From positions 1 to 64,000 of the forward strand of contig JAOWBW010002540.1 in the NCBI GenBank assembly GCA_026119855.1: a stretch of DNA of 64,000 nucleotides, written 5' to 3'. The notes beneath the pieces were generated by a model, which did not search any database, was not told the DNA's origin, and saw only the letters and a list, made by a program, of their open reading frames with translations. The DNA is from Campanula takesimana (lineage: Eukaryota; Streptophyta; Magnoliopsida; Asterales; Campanulaceae). A program made the translations under genes and the position numbers. Below, one piece after another: positions 24,753 through 35,790 of this stretch; the stretch's first letter is position 1; each line of letters opens with the position of its first letter.

Positions 24753-25412
24753 TGAACGACATAAACCGACTTGGGTAAAGGGGACCCATAAACTCTGGGC
24801 TCACATATCATAAGGCCCATCCAAAGAGGCCCACAATCTTATATGCCGACATACATTAGGCCGAACAGGCAGCCCTTGCCTAGGTCGAGTTCAAGAGGCT
24901 TAATCCCTAGCCGACCTCTTTGAAGAGGCCGAGATAGATGACGGGCCGACTTACCAGTCAAAACCTCCTATTATCGCAGGGAGTCCACTTACAGAGTTTG
25001 ATTACAACTCTAACAGTAAAGATCCTTATCTAAACAAGGATATCTCTTCTACAAGATAAATGGGATGCCAATCATCCTTATCCGGAGTCTATCTCCAAGG
25101 AATACGAGTCCCACAGTAATACGGGCTCCCTGGCTTTCTTAACAAGTTAGGACTCATTCACCCGTGCCTATAAAAACAGGTCCTCACAACAGGAAACGGG
25201 TAATGAACTCTTTGGCTCTAAACTAGTCAATTGATTTCTCTATTCCATATCACCCGTATTCTTAATTTCACGCCGGAGGGCCTTCGCCGGTAAAGCCCCG
25301 GCGCAGTTTACGTTTGTTCATTGTACGCAGATCCGAACGGGGAAGATCTCATTGCTGGATTTATCCGAACAGTTAGACGGAGGGCTGATCCGACACGTTT
25401 TTGGCAGCATCA
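24753..25412 (+). repeat. Probable 3' LTR of a Tat/Retand-type Ty3/gypsy element
   Basis: A purine-rich CTCGGGGGCC tract precedes TGAACGAC, and the other end is GGCAGCATCA, giving about 660 bases with TG...CA ends. A plus-strand CTATAAAAAC box is at 25168-25177. The CCGGAGGGCC and GCCCCGGCGC words and the ATTGTACGCAG segment near its end resemble LTRs of Tat-type elements as I remember them. The gag-pol of this element is missing to the left, where element C and a microsatellite now abut. The left edge is tentative. Confidence 0.55.
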
Positions 25413-25658
25413 CTTTGTAAATACACCTACTTACTTTCCAGTTTCACTAATTCACAGTATAACTATATGTACGTTGTCCATCTTATAAGTGAGATTATTT
25501 TTTTGAGCACGCAGATGAAAAGAAGCAATATAATATTAATAGCGGACAAGGAATTGTGAGTATAAAAAGTAAAGTATGAGAAAGAATGTGTGGTAGGAAT
25601 TATAAATGGATTGTTGGTGTAAATATGACAAGTTAATCTCATTAAATAAAAATTATCA

Positions 25659-26391
25659 GGTTAATTTCACTTCCCACCCCCTGATAATTAAACAAATCTT
25701 CTTGTCCCCTTGAGGTTTTATACCATCTCATTTACCATATTTTATCAAATTTATCAAAATAAATTGACAAATTTACCCATATATTTTAGTTATTTATGAA
25801 TGAGTTTTTTTCTCATTCCATTTGGTACTTTTAGGCTTAATTATGGAGTACTCAGTTCTTAAGCTTTTGTTATTTAATTTGGTTTCTTTTGTTTTTGTTG
25901 TTTAGGGTGCTTATGTGCTCAAACTATAAGAAAGTGGGAGGAAAAATGCGTAATTGAGTAAAGTTGTGAAGAGTAAGAACTGTTGTGCAGAAATTAGAAG
26001 GATCCAGTGACCAATCTGCAATTTTCGGGACTTGAAAAGAACTGTTGTGCAGAAATTAGAAGGATCCAGTGACCAATCTGCAATTTTCGGGACTTGAAAG
26101 GCCAAACTGCACAAGAACTTTTTTGGAAATCCTGAAAGTTTGGGACAAAACTTGAAATTATCAAAATATGAGGACCTTTAATATATCATTTATATATAAG
26201 TATATTTTGGAGTATTTTGTGAAATTTATTTAGCGATTTAATTTATAATTAATGATAACTAATAAAGTAAGGGTAAAATTATCATTCATTAAAATAAAGT
26301 TGACAAAAGGGGGGTAAGTGTGATGAAATAAAATTTTAAGGAGGGCATACTTGTCCAAACCTCAGGGGTGGGTGGGCAGCGAAATTAACTC
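25659..26391. mobile_element. Non-autonomous Mutator-like element
   Basis: The ends are GGTTAATTTCACTTCCCACC and, inverted, GAGTTAATTTCGCTGCCCACC. The flanks AAAATTATCA (25649-25658 and 26392-26401) match over ten bases, which fits the 9-10 base duplication of Mutator-like elements. No transposase frame is present. Confidence 0.7.
25977..26100. repeat. Tandem duplication of a 62-base unit
   Basis: Two copies in tandem, 25977-26038 and 26039-26100, differing only at the last positions. They lie inside the Mutator-like element, so the duplication is recent relative to it. Confidence 0.95.
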
Positions 26392-26472
26392 AAAATTATC
26401 AAGACCTTGTCATTTTGAATAGACGAAAAAAGAAATAAGTCTCACTTCACTTGTGATGGTGGGACGGAGGGA

Positions 26473-26473
<1 letters not shown>

Positions 26474-26518
<45 letters not shown>
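26474..26518. repeat. TA microsatellite
   Basis: About 22 TA units between the Stowaway right end and an inverted-repeat element. Confidence 0.95.
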
Positions 26519-26520
<2 letters not shown>

Positions 26521-26873
26521 TCGAACTCTAATGAGAACCACTTAAAACGAGAACCGGGAGAACCAAGTATAACCGTTTGATTAAATACAAAACCAAAACT
26601 CCAGATTATAGATACATTGGATACACTTGAATACAGTAGTTAATTTTCAAAATACACTTGGATACATTAGTCATTTAAGCTACTGTATCCAAGTGCAACA
26701 CTTGGATACAGTACTTATGTAGCTACTGTATCCAAGTGCAATATCAAATTGTAGGTACTGTATCCAAGTGTATCCAATGTATCTATAATCTGGACCCTTG
26801 ATTTTGATTCTAATCTAATGGTTATATTTGGTTCTCACGGTTTTCATTTTAAGTGGTTCTCATTGGAGCACGA

Positions 26874-26875
<2 letters not shown>
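26519..26875. mobile_element. Inverted-repeat MITE set between TA microsatellites (1)
   Basis: The ends GGTCGAACTCTAATGAGAACC and, inverted, GGTCGTGCTCCAATGAGAACC match over more than 40 bases. Both sides are pure TA runs. The interior repeats short words such as TGTATCCAAGTG in both orientations. No coding capacity. It resembles microsatellite-targeting MITEs in its placement. Confidence 0.75.

Positions 26876-26953
<78 letters not shown>
26876..26953. repeat. TA microsatellite
   Basis: About 39 TA units between two related inverted-repeat elements. Confidence 0.97.
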
Positions 26954-26957
<4 letters not shown>

Positions 26958-27139
26958 AGAACGGTGAGAACTTGGATACATTAGGTAAGAACCTAACGTA
27001 TCCAAGTGAACCATTGGATACATTAGTTTTTACCTAATGTATCCAAGTAATGTATCCAATGTATCCAAGTGAATCATTGGATACATTAGGTAAAAATCTA
27101 ATGTATCCAAGTTCTCACGTTTCTCACATGAGCACGACC
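26954..27139. mobile_element. Inverted-repeat MITE set between TA microsatellites (2)
   Basis: The right end, inverted, reads GGTCGTGCTCATGTGAGAA as in its neighbours; the left end lacks the first dozen bases and starts GATGAGAACGGTGAGAAC. The interior is several copies of TTGGATACATTA and its complement, so it can fold on itself. Confidence 0.7.
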
Positions 27140-27156
27140 ATATATATATATATATA

Positions 27157-27310
27157 GGGTCGTACTCATGTGAGAACCGTGAGAACTTGGATACATTAGA
27201 TAAAAACTAATCTATCTAATGGTTCAGTTGAATACATCATTGGATACATTACTTGACTTTGATACATCATTTGATACATTACTTGGATACATTAGGTAAA
27301 AACTAATGTG
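27157..27310. mobile_element. Truncated inverted-repeat MITE (3)
   Basis: It starts GGGTCGTACTCATGTGAGAACC after a short TA run (27140-27156) and continues with TTGGATACATTA repeats. The right terminus is missing, and the sequence changes at about 27310. Confidence 0.6.
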
Positions 27311-27562
27311 TCAAAACTTGAGCCCGCCTTGGTTAGATCAAAATCCGAACCCACCCTACCCCGTTTACTATATACTAGTACTACTAACATTTTAAGAAGT
27401 TTACAATTTCATGATGCAACGCTAATTTTTTCTTTAGTTTTTCTCTTTAATACATAAAAACGCAGAATACTGTATGAAAAAAAAAAAAACATTAAATCAT
27501 TGTATATAAATAGGAGTAATACGTAAATATTAATAATTAGAAAAATAACAAACAAAAAACTA

Positions 27563-27818
27563 CTCCCTCTGTCCCTAAATGAGTGTCTATTTTCAAAAAA
27601 AAAATTATCCCAAAATGAGTATTTTTTAGCATAACTTTGTCCCTAAATATATTTTTTTGAAATTTTTTTCACCTGTCTCTTTATACGTGCAAAACTAAAT
27701 GTTTGGAAAGAAGAATACAAGATTATATATGAATCTTTGCCACCAAAGTGTACAAAAAGGTGACATTTTCAGATGTCCCTTAAATGAAATTTGAACACTC
27801 ATTTGGGGACAGAGGTAG
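27563..27818. mobile_element. Stowaway-type MITE
   Basis: The termini CTCCCTCTGTCCCTAAATGAG and, inverted, CTACCTCTGTCCCCAAATGAG are flanked by TA on both sides. Length 256. The same family recurs in opposite orientation at 31084-31338. Confidence 0.85.
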
Positions 27819-27876
27819 TATATATTAGGCAGGGCGGATTCAAACCCAACCCAAACCCAGCAAGTTAAGAAAAACC

Positions 27877-28614
27877 TAGGGCTGGCATGGTAGGTATACC
27901 AACTATTTTTTCCTTGTACATGTACCAACCAAGATGAAGTTGGTACACGAAAATGAGTACCAGTACCCAACCGTCAAACTCGGTATACCAACTTCTTGGT
28001 ACGGTTGGTACTCGGTTGGTACGGTTGGTACTACACCTCTACCAAAGAAATTTTTTGTAGAGTTGTTCCAAACACAAGAAGGAAAAGTGGAAGACAAATT
28101 ACTATACTACTAAGTTTATATCAAGATAATCCAACAACTTCACTACATTAACTTAATAAGTTACATAAAGACGTTTCATTAAGTTATAGAAAAGTACAAA
28201 ACATAAATATAGATTTTTTTTCCTATATACATTTTAATACAGCTTTCCTTCTAATCCAAAGTAAGTTGCCTGGTGAACATATATACAAAACATAACTTCC
28301 TCAACATCGAATTCCTGAAATTCCTCTCTCATTACAATTCCACCAATCACATAAAATCAACAAATATACTATTAGGGTTAAGATTAGATTAGATTTTTAG
28401 ATTTTAGTAATATTTTATATATTTTCTATGAAATATATAATAAAAAATATTTTTATAAAAATATACTCGGTACTTTGTATACCAACCAAACTCATATTTG
28501 TGTACCGTGTACCAACCAAAAATGTATACTCGGTACGGTAGTACCGTACCAAACTTTCGGTATACCAAACCCTTTGGCTCGGTTGGTTTAGTTTGGTACA
28601 AATGGTCCGCCCTA
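27877..28614. mobile_element. hAT-type non-autonomous element rich in GGTAC words
   Basis: The ends are TAGGGCTGGCAT and, inverted, TAGGGCGGACCATT. The eight-base flanks GAAAAACC and GAAAACCC differ at one base, as for an aged hAT duplication. Both terminal regions are crowded with GGTTGGTAC and TACCAAC words. No transposase frame. Confidence 0.6.
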
Positions 28615-29042
28615 GAAAACCCTTCCCAAACCTTTTCCACGGATCGATTCAGGTTTGCGTCCGGTTCGGATTTATCGCATCCCTATGTGCATACACAATT
28701 ACACATACTCCCTATCATACAGATAGAACCTGTTGAGAAAAACAATCCCCTTGATAAGGAGGAAAACAACTTCAACAATGAGTTGCAGCAACAACCAAAT
28801 AGAAAATCATAATCCTTCACTATTATTATATGATGTATACAATTACAACAACATCAACATAAACATGTTGAGAAAAACAATATATATACACAAATACTAT
28901 ATAGAGGGAGATAGAACCTGAAAAAACCCTCAATGGTTTATGGGGGATTGATTAACAGGCTAAAAAGATTACCTTTAGCTAGCTAATGCTACAAACATTA
29001 TACATCTACTTACAAGTAAAAGCTATTACTATGCAACCCTAA
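28615..29042. other. Intergenic stretch and SMXL gene 3' flank
   Basis: AT-rich, with no coding frame of note. The part nearest 29042 should include the 3' untranslated region of the minus-strand gene. A clear polyadenylation site could not be assigned. Confidence 0.5.
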
Positions 29043-32000
29043 TTAGTTCATTATAATTCTAGCAGGAAGAAATATTCCCGGATATTGTTCTTCCGAGAAT
29101 ACCCCCGCACATGTAACCAGTTTCACAACAGTTCGAGAACTCAGAGTGTACCTCTTTTGAGCTTCCAGAAATGCGCTGCCAAGTACTCGATCAACCCAAT
29201 CCTCCACCGCCGTGTTCTCTAATAAATACGCAGCTGCAACTATCTGCTCGATTACTTTAGAATCAATCTCTAGCAAACCCACTGAGCCAATGGGTTTGTG
29301 AAAGCACTCGCTTATTTGCTTCGATATTTTCTTGGCCATGTCATCAAAATCCAATGGCTTGAAGACAACCGTTTCGTCCACCTGTCCAAGAAAATCATCC
29401 AGCCATGCTTTTGAGTGATCGGATTCAGAGTTTTCACTTTCTTCAGCAGGAAGGTTCAAGTCCAGGGATGGATTCGACTTCTTGTGGGCCCGTTTTGCTA
29501 TTTCCAAGCTTTGGTCTTTTGGTAAATTTTCGCTTACTCCAACTAGCTTTCTCTTGTTAATAATCACTGCTTGGGGTTTGGTTTGTGCAGTATGGTCCAA
29601 CATGTCCCCTAGATCAAATCCAATTACCATCTGGAATGGGGAGCATTTTGATCTTAGAACATCTTCCTCTGAGTAGCCTGCAAGTTCTTTTTTACAAAAG
29701 TGAATCTTACCACTTTCAAAGGAAAAACCGGATGTAGCCACAAATATTGCATTGCTGATGCTGACTTCTCTTCCATGAGAGTCGGAAAATCTTCCCGTCC
29801 TCAAAGCCCGAGACAAATGACTTTGAGCCAGTAAATCAGCCTTATCAACATTTTCAAGAAAAACCACAGAAAAGGGTTTCTTCCCCAATTCCTCAGCAAT
29901 ATAATCCACTACAGTCTCCCCCCTACACGTTACATCATAACCATTCATTTCATGAGGATTAAACGTAACATTTTTTGTATCCAGAGAGTCTTGCAAACTT
30001 AGATCCGCACGAATGAAGTTCTCCTTGCTCCCGTATAAAGTTTCAGCAAGAGAGACAGCTATTTTTTTCTTAGAAAACTTATCGGGTCCAGCAAAAATGA
30101 ACCATATATCACCTCGGTTTCCGTGTTGCTTATCATTTCTTGTTCTGCAACGAGCTATTGTTTGGCTAACAACACGTATAGCTTCTTCTTGTCTTCCAAT
30201 TCTTGTAGAGAGTGACGTATAAAGCATCTTAAAATCTTTTTGATCGCATCTCCCTAGAACATACGAATTCGATGAGGATTTTATATCCGCTTGATGTGTA
30301 GAAGCAGAATTCACGCCTAACCGTAAATCCGTAGTAACTGAATTTGATGACATCGGAGATGATTGATCATCAGCAACACTTGAACTGGACAAGCTACTTC
30401 GAATGCCTGGTTCCTCTGTCTTTAAAGGATTTTCAGCTAAATTTTTTGGCAACTGATTGATGGCTTTTGCAGGGGGGTAATGTTGTAAATTCACTGACCT
30501 GCAAGATTTAACGTCTTCACATCCACTTTCAGCAGAAGATGCATTGTTGATATTGTGATCAAGATTTTCTTTTCTGCCGTCGACAACTTGAAAGCCTACA
30601 ATAGCTGGAACTTGATTGCCAATCTTGTAAGGTGCTTTGGGTAACATCTGAGTGTAAGAAGGTTGAGCTTGATGGAGAAGTTGACAGATACCGTCCCATT
30701 TCTTTTCAACTCTAGTACTCAGCAGTATAGAAGAACTTTTTGCCTGCACTGGAAGAAACTGGTTTTCACATGAATCGGATAATGCAAGTCTAATTATAAA
30801 AACACTTCTTTTGGGAAGTTATCTGTACTCCCTCTATCCCAAAATGATCTTCCCACTTTTTTCATCGTTATCACGAATGAACTTTGAGCAATGATAATAG
30901 GTTGATTTCATTATACTAATGAAAATCTAAAACTTGTATTGATAGACCATCAATATCATTAATAAGTTTTAGATTTTCATTAGTATAATGAAATTAACCT
31001 ATAATTATTGCTCAAAGTTCATTCGTAGTAACAGTAAAAAAAAGTGGGAAGATCATTTTGAGACGGATGGAGTATCTTTTATACTCCCCCTGTCCCTAAA
31101 TGAATATCCGAATTTCATTTAATGGACATCTGAAAATCTCTACTTTGTAGAGAATTTAGTGGCAAAGATTCATTTATAATCTTGTATTCTCTTTCCAAAC
31201 ATTTAGTTTTGCATGTATAAAGAGACTAGTGAAAAAAATTGGTGAAAAAACATATAGGAACAAAGTTTTTTTTCAAAAAAGACATTCATTTTGGGACAAA
31301 TTTCTCGAAAATGGACATTCATTGAGGGACAGAGGGAGTATAAATTAAACTGTCACATCACATGCTAACTGCTGGCCTGCTTAGCTAATTATGACCAATT
31401 AAACTGCTAAGGTTCCCTTGGCCACTTCCAAAAGTTATACAGATTACATCCACACTGTGAGCACAAGTATATACCTAGGTCCCAAGTTCTGAACTCCCCT
31501 ACTAGGAATGGCAATCACTGAAAATAATTACCCTGTTTGGATTCGTATTTTTTTTTTTTAAAAGGTAAATAAATAAAATCATGGTTTTGAAATGATTACC
31601 TGAAAAAGGTCGTGAGAGAGAAAGTGGGCCGGAGGGGGGGGGGTGAAAACCGAAAAATAAATCACGAATCCAACCAGGGCCAATGTAATTTAAATATAAG
31701 TTTTCCTAGTTCAACAAAACATTTTTTCTTGTAGACGAACTTTTTAATGTTCTTTTAAGTGTAATTATGGCACTAATATCTCTACCTTTGACTAGAAACA
31801 AGGTCGAGTTTCTCTTTTTATTTTAGATAACCTTTAAACTAAAGTAAGAAATTTAATAGTTCAAGTAGCGTACGGCTCCCAACTACGACACCTTCAAGTG
31901 TAAGGATAATCTTCCAGTTGGTATTCATCAGGAAAATTATCTTTTTACAGGAGAATAATTCTTGTTGCAACTCAACAAGCATTATTCAAAAGATTGTATC

Positions 32001-35000
32001 CCTAAGTGGCACTGATGGTGGAGAATAATGCTTGCCAGCTTCACTAAACAAATGATACCTTTTGAGTGTGGTAAGGGGATGGAAAAGCAAGTGACATTAT
32101 TAAAGCTTAATCACCAAAAAGGGAACATACTTGGACCGTATTTGAACAACAGCAACAAAGCTAACCTAAAAGAATGCAACTGTGTTTCGCCATTGGGCAT
32201 CTGTGAATATTCCAACCAAAAATGCAGACATGGCATACAAAAACAGCCAAACACAAACTTTTGCAGCGGATCTATATTTGCTTGAGAGGCAATATGTTTT
32301 TGCATCCAACATATTTACCGAAGTACGGAATATCCAATTAAAAATGCAATAAAAACATTATCCTTTTAGTTGCTTATGAATCCAAGTGTTTAGATTCAAA
32401 CAACCAGATACAATCTTATGATTACAGTTGTACATACCTTGGAAGCATCCAATGCTCTGTTTTTGCTGAGTTCAGTCATATCCAACCAAGAGGGCGAGCT
32501 GGATTGGCACGGATCAGCAACTGAAGCAGTGAATCCTCCCTTTGCAAGAGCAGCAACTTCTTGTTTGCACTTCTCATTGCAGAGGTGACAGCGGGTGACA
32601 TATTGGTTTGAGCCGCTAAATGGGCTCTTCATATTTAATGGTGTAGAAAAGAACCCACCAAATGGAACAAACGACTCCATCAAGCTGCATGTACAATATG
32701 ACAATGTTTTATTGAGGTTCTATTGGTAGAAGAGTGTCCAAGGCAAAATCATATATTCAACGCACCATAGCTACAACTGAGTGACCAAGTACAAAATATT
32801 AGGGCTCCTACTGGATGATTTTTTTTTTTTTTTGAGTCGTTCTTGTGTAAAACGCGTTCTACACTAGCGTTAGTGTAGAACGTGTTTTTACATACACGTT
32901 ATTTGGACCGGCTACGTTATTTAGACCGGCTTACACTAAGAGTTAGGAAACCGAGTTTCTGTAACTGCCTCCTCTGAGATTATCATGTGCCTCTTCTAGT
33001 ATTAGAAAATGCCTGTTGTATTATAACACTTATAAAATTCAAAGCAAGCACTTTTATAGTGTTCAAACATGCACTTTTTAGTAGTAGTGTTAGGCTGCCT
33101 CCTCTGAGATTATCATGTGCTTCTTCTAGTATTAGAAAATGTCTGTTGTGTTATAACACTTATAAAATTCAAAGCAGACACTTTTATAGTGTTCAAACAG
33201 GCAATTTTTTGTGGTAGTGTTAGGCTGTTGGTTGTAGTGTTAACAATTGCCTTCTCCAGTGTTGAAACGTGCCTGGTGTAGTATTGAAACATGCCTCTTA
33301 CAGATTCAACAAGTGTCTGGTGAGTTTTTTCAATTTCAAAAAGAAGTGCCTGCTCTAGTGTTAAAATCCGCCTGTTGTAATATTGAAAAATGTCTCCTAC
33401 AATTTCAAAAAGTGTTTGGTGAGTTTTCATGAGTTCCAATTATTTACATCAACGCCACCGCGCCTTCTCACAACGTTCCGCTTATTTACAAAAAATGCCA
33501 CTCCGCATATAGAAAACACGTTTTACACTAATACCCGTGTAAAACGCGTTTTTCTTAAGATTTTCTGTTTTTTTTTTTTTTATATATAGAAAAAAGAAGC
33601 TTTAAGATCACTTTCACTATTTTTCTCCAGAGACTAAAAAAATGAACTAATACAAAAACAACCTTGTTTCCATATTATGCACAATAAGCCACTATAACTT
33701 AACGCCTCAAAGTATACAACTTTTGGAGGCACTGGCAAGAGATAATTCATTTAAGTTCCCAGTAAATAACAACAGCAACAACAAAACCTTCTAATCTTTT
33801 ATCCCTATAATCACATTAACAGTCGAAGACATGACTGGAGAAAGCATGCTGTCTTCTAAGAAGTGTTTGTCCTTCAGAACAGTGATGATAACGTACAAGT
33901 TAGAACTAAAGAAATGCACCAATAGTTCATCAGATTAATACATCTATACAAGGAACGTCATTATAATCATTATAAAAGGAGCTGCTATTGACGGACATAA
34001 ACTAAAATGATGCAGGTCAGACGGGTATTTCTGGAGTTTGGAACACAACTAACACTAATATATTAAACCCGAGTTTTTTTTTTAACAAGCAGCACATATT
34101 TATATTCCCAACGAAACACATGAATAAGTTAATCCAAATAAACACAAATCAGATGCTTTCAATCCATGCATAGAAAATACTTAAAAATCCAGATGTTTTC
34201 TATTCCGAGACAAAGAAACATACCATGTCAAAAGCTATAGTACGGAGTATAATATTAATACCATTTCAAAATAAAACCTATAACCAGCCAAAAAGAATTA
34301 GTGACTGCCATGCATAACTGATAAAAACCAGCACCCAACAAAAAAACTGACCTGGACCTTGGATATGCCTCCCCCATGGGAGGTCTAGAAGAGGTAATTT
34401 GCAAAAACTGCAGCTCCCAGTCCTTCTCAATGGATGGAAATTTATTCAAAAATTCCAAATAACTTTCATGTCTTGCACTTGTTCCAATTAGCCAAAGTTT
34501 TCTACCATGAATCTCCACTAACCGCGTTAATTCACCAACAACATAATTTGCAGCCTCGATAGATCCATTTTCATCCACAAAAACATTCAAATCACCGAAA
34601 TTGAAAATCACACCGCCTCCAATACAGTTTTCCACCTCTCTCTCCACCTCCTCAAATCTCATTTTCAGCAACTCCTCTTCATAATCCCCAGCAAGAAACT
34701 TTGAAACCTCTGTTTCGATACAAATTACACTCAAACCAGATAAATCTGAAGGTAAAACACCTCCCTCAAGTCCCCCTTTCTGTATAATTTTCAGGAAATC
34801 TTGCAAAATTTCATTGGCACTTACTCCTACAAGCAGAGGATTCCTCCTCCCATTCTTCCTCACAAGAATTTCCCCAATTTTCTTGAAATTTTCCTCATTA
34901 TCGAAAATTCTAGAACCCCTAGAAAACGGGAAGCTAAAACCCTGGCGACCCGGACCTGAATTACCAGTCAAGTTGCACAGAAACACGGGTGGGCCTTTAT

Positions 35001-35556
35001 ACCCAAGTAACTGATGAACGGGTCGGAGTATAGCCAGCTTAATATCACAGCTCCGAAACCCGGCGTCCCCGAAGACCCGACTAACAGCCGGGTCATCGAG
35101 AATTGCCAGGATCATATTCTGTAGCTCAACTTTGACAATCGACACTGAAGAAGAGGAAGAGGACGATGCCGACGACATCAGCTGTTGCTGATGATAAAAC
35201 TGAAAATTCTCCGGCTGCCGGCGCTGGTTCGCTTGGGAGCGCTTAATCGCCGCCATGAGGGAATTGGACACAGGCGGCTCTTCGACCCGTTGCGGCGTCG
35301 ACGGGAGGCGGTCGAGAGAAACACCTAAGCAAAGCTCGAGAGCTTTGAATTGGATGCGGCAGGTGTAAGCGCTGTTTCTGGCACGACTGCAGGCTTCCCG
35401 GAGCGGAGAGGAAGGGAGAGAAAGGAGAGATGATATGGCATGAAGAGACGTCGTTTGGGCATGAGAGCGCCGTCGAGCGACGGATACGGCGTCGTTGAGG
35501 GCAAGCGCGGCGTCGTGGGTTAAGCATTGCCTGGCAGTAAAAACCGGCGTTGGCAT
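29043..35556 (-). CDS. D53/SMXL6-7-8 type repressor of strigolactone signalling, three exons
   Basis: Exons 35556-34352, 32684-32438 and 30743-29043 join in phase (donors GTCAGT and GTATGT; acceptors ATGCAG and TGCAG) to give 1050 residues, close to the family's usual length of about 1000. The protein starts MPTPV and has the double Clp-N domain (about residues 8-165, with SNSLMAAIKRSQANQRR). A RCHLCNEKC segment in exon 2 matches the family. A degenerate AAA/ClpB-like P-loop follows (GPDKFSKKK, about 703-711), and an EAR repression motif LDLNL lies at about 911-915. In this family D14-MAX2 binds the protein in response to strigolactone and drives its degradation; until then it represses transcription with TOPLESS. 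The degron, normally RGKT, reads RGET (758-761). The family is sure; the choice of the SMXL6-7-8 clade over SMAX1 rests on motifs recalled from memory. No start alternative is as good. Confidence 0.92.
29451..29465 (-). other. EAR motif of the SMXL protein
   Basis: Codes LDLNL, the ethylene-response-factor-associated repression motif that recruits TOPLESS-type corepressors in this family. It is intact here. Confidence 0.85.
29913..29924 (-). other. Degron motif with a Lys to Glu change (RGET)
   Basis: In the SMXL6-7-8/D53 proteins this place reads RGKT and is needed for strigolactone-triggered loss of the protein. Here the third codon is GAG (29918-29916). AAG to GAG is one transition, inside a G-rich run, so a base-call error should be excluded first. 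Confidence 0.8.
30828..31072. mobile_element. Foldback Stowaway-type MITE in SMXL intron 2
   Basis: CTCCCTCTATCCCAAAATGA and, inverted, CTCCATCCGTCTCAAAATGA termini with TA on both sides. Almost the whole 245 bases is one inverted repeat with arms of roughly 110 bases and a short spacer near 30950. It lies in transcribed intron sequence. Confidence 0.85.
31084..31338. mobile_element. Stowaway-type MITE in SMXL intron 2
   Basis: CTCCCCCTGTCCCTAAATGA and, inverted, CTCCCTCTGTCCCTCAATGA termini, TA on both sides, 255 bases. Inverted copy of the family seen at 27563-27818. It sits 10 bases from the foldback MITE. Confidence 0.85.
31339..32437 (-). other. Remainder of SMXL intron 2
   Basis: AT-rich intron sequence with no coding frame supported by family resemblance. 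A short poly-A/T and G-run patch lies near 31550-31650. Open frames of 60-85 codons near 32030-32300 show no family features. Confidence 0.6.
32846..33552. mobile_element. Element with hairpin ends in SMXL intron 1
   Basis: The left end folds on itself (AAACGCGTTCTACACTA against TAGTGTAGAACGTGTTT, 32848-32888), and the right end does so too (33512-33552, ACACGTTTTACAC against GTGTAAAACGCGT). The two ends are also related to each other. The interior holds a direct repeat of about 130 bases (from 32965 and from 33095) and scattered GTGTT words. No coding capacity. The class is not one I recognise with certainty. Confidence 0.5.
33553..34351 (-). other. Remainder of SMXL intron 1
   Basis: AT-rich intron DNA up to the GTCAGT donor at 34351. 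No repeat or frame of note was seen in it. Confidence 0.6.
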
Positions 35557-35790
35557 CGCCGGTAGTGTAGGAATATGAAGAGTGTTTTCTTTTCTTTTTT
35601 CAGGATTTAAAAAAAAAAACACTTAATTAACAATCAAAATTGGAAGAGAGGTTGACAAAATACTTGAATACCAGTATTTGAGAAGGGTGCCGTTGATTTA
35701 ATTTAATAGGAAGGGGGGGCACACCAGTGTTTGTAATGTACTAATAGTGTTGGTGGAGTGCGTGTGTCTGTGTGGTGGGTGGAGGTGAGG
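35557..35790 (-). other. SMXL upstream region
   Basis: Sequence just upstream of the start codon. No clear TATA box or initiator could be assigned. A hAT-type MITE begins 235 bases upstream of the ATG, so the proximal promoter may include transposon DNA. Confidence 0.4.

Larger units (their letters stand above)
25472..26473. mobile_element. Stowaway-type MITE split by a Mutator-like insertion
   Basis: The right end has the CTCCCTCCGTCCCA inverted terminus, and the AAGTGAGACTTATTTC subterminal words recur in degraded form at the left end. TA lies at both edges. Without the 733-base insert and its duplication the element is about 260 bases, like the other Stowaway MITEs here. Confidence 0.65.

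Noticed and set aside
24414..24804. Upstream extension of the antisense frame through the LTR
   Set aside because: The TATA box and well-placed ATG at 24413 give a better start; the extension crosses LTR sequence.
26828..27037. Frame with an Ile-Tyr repeat
   Set aside because: Translation of a TA run joined to MITE sequence.
33113..33439. 108-codon frame in SMXL intron 1
   Set aside because: Caused by the 130-base direct repeat; in the hairpin-ended element, with no family match.
34255..34351. Extension of the first SMXL exon past 34352
   Set aside because: A GTCAGT donor and the in-phase match of exon 2 show that this is intron.
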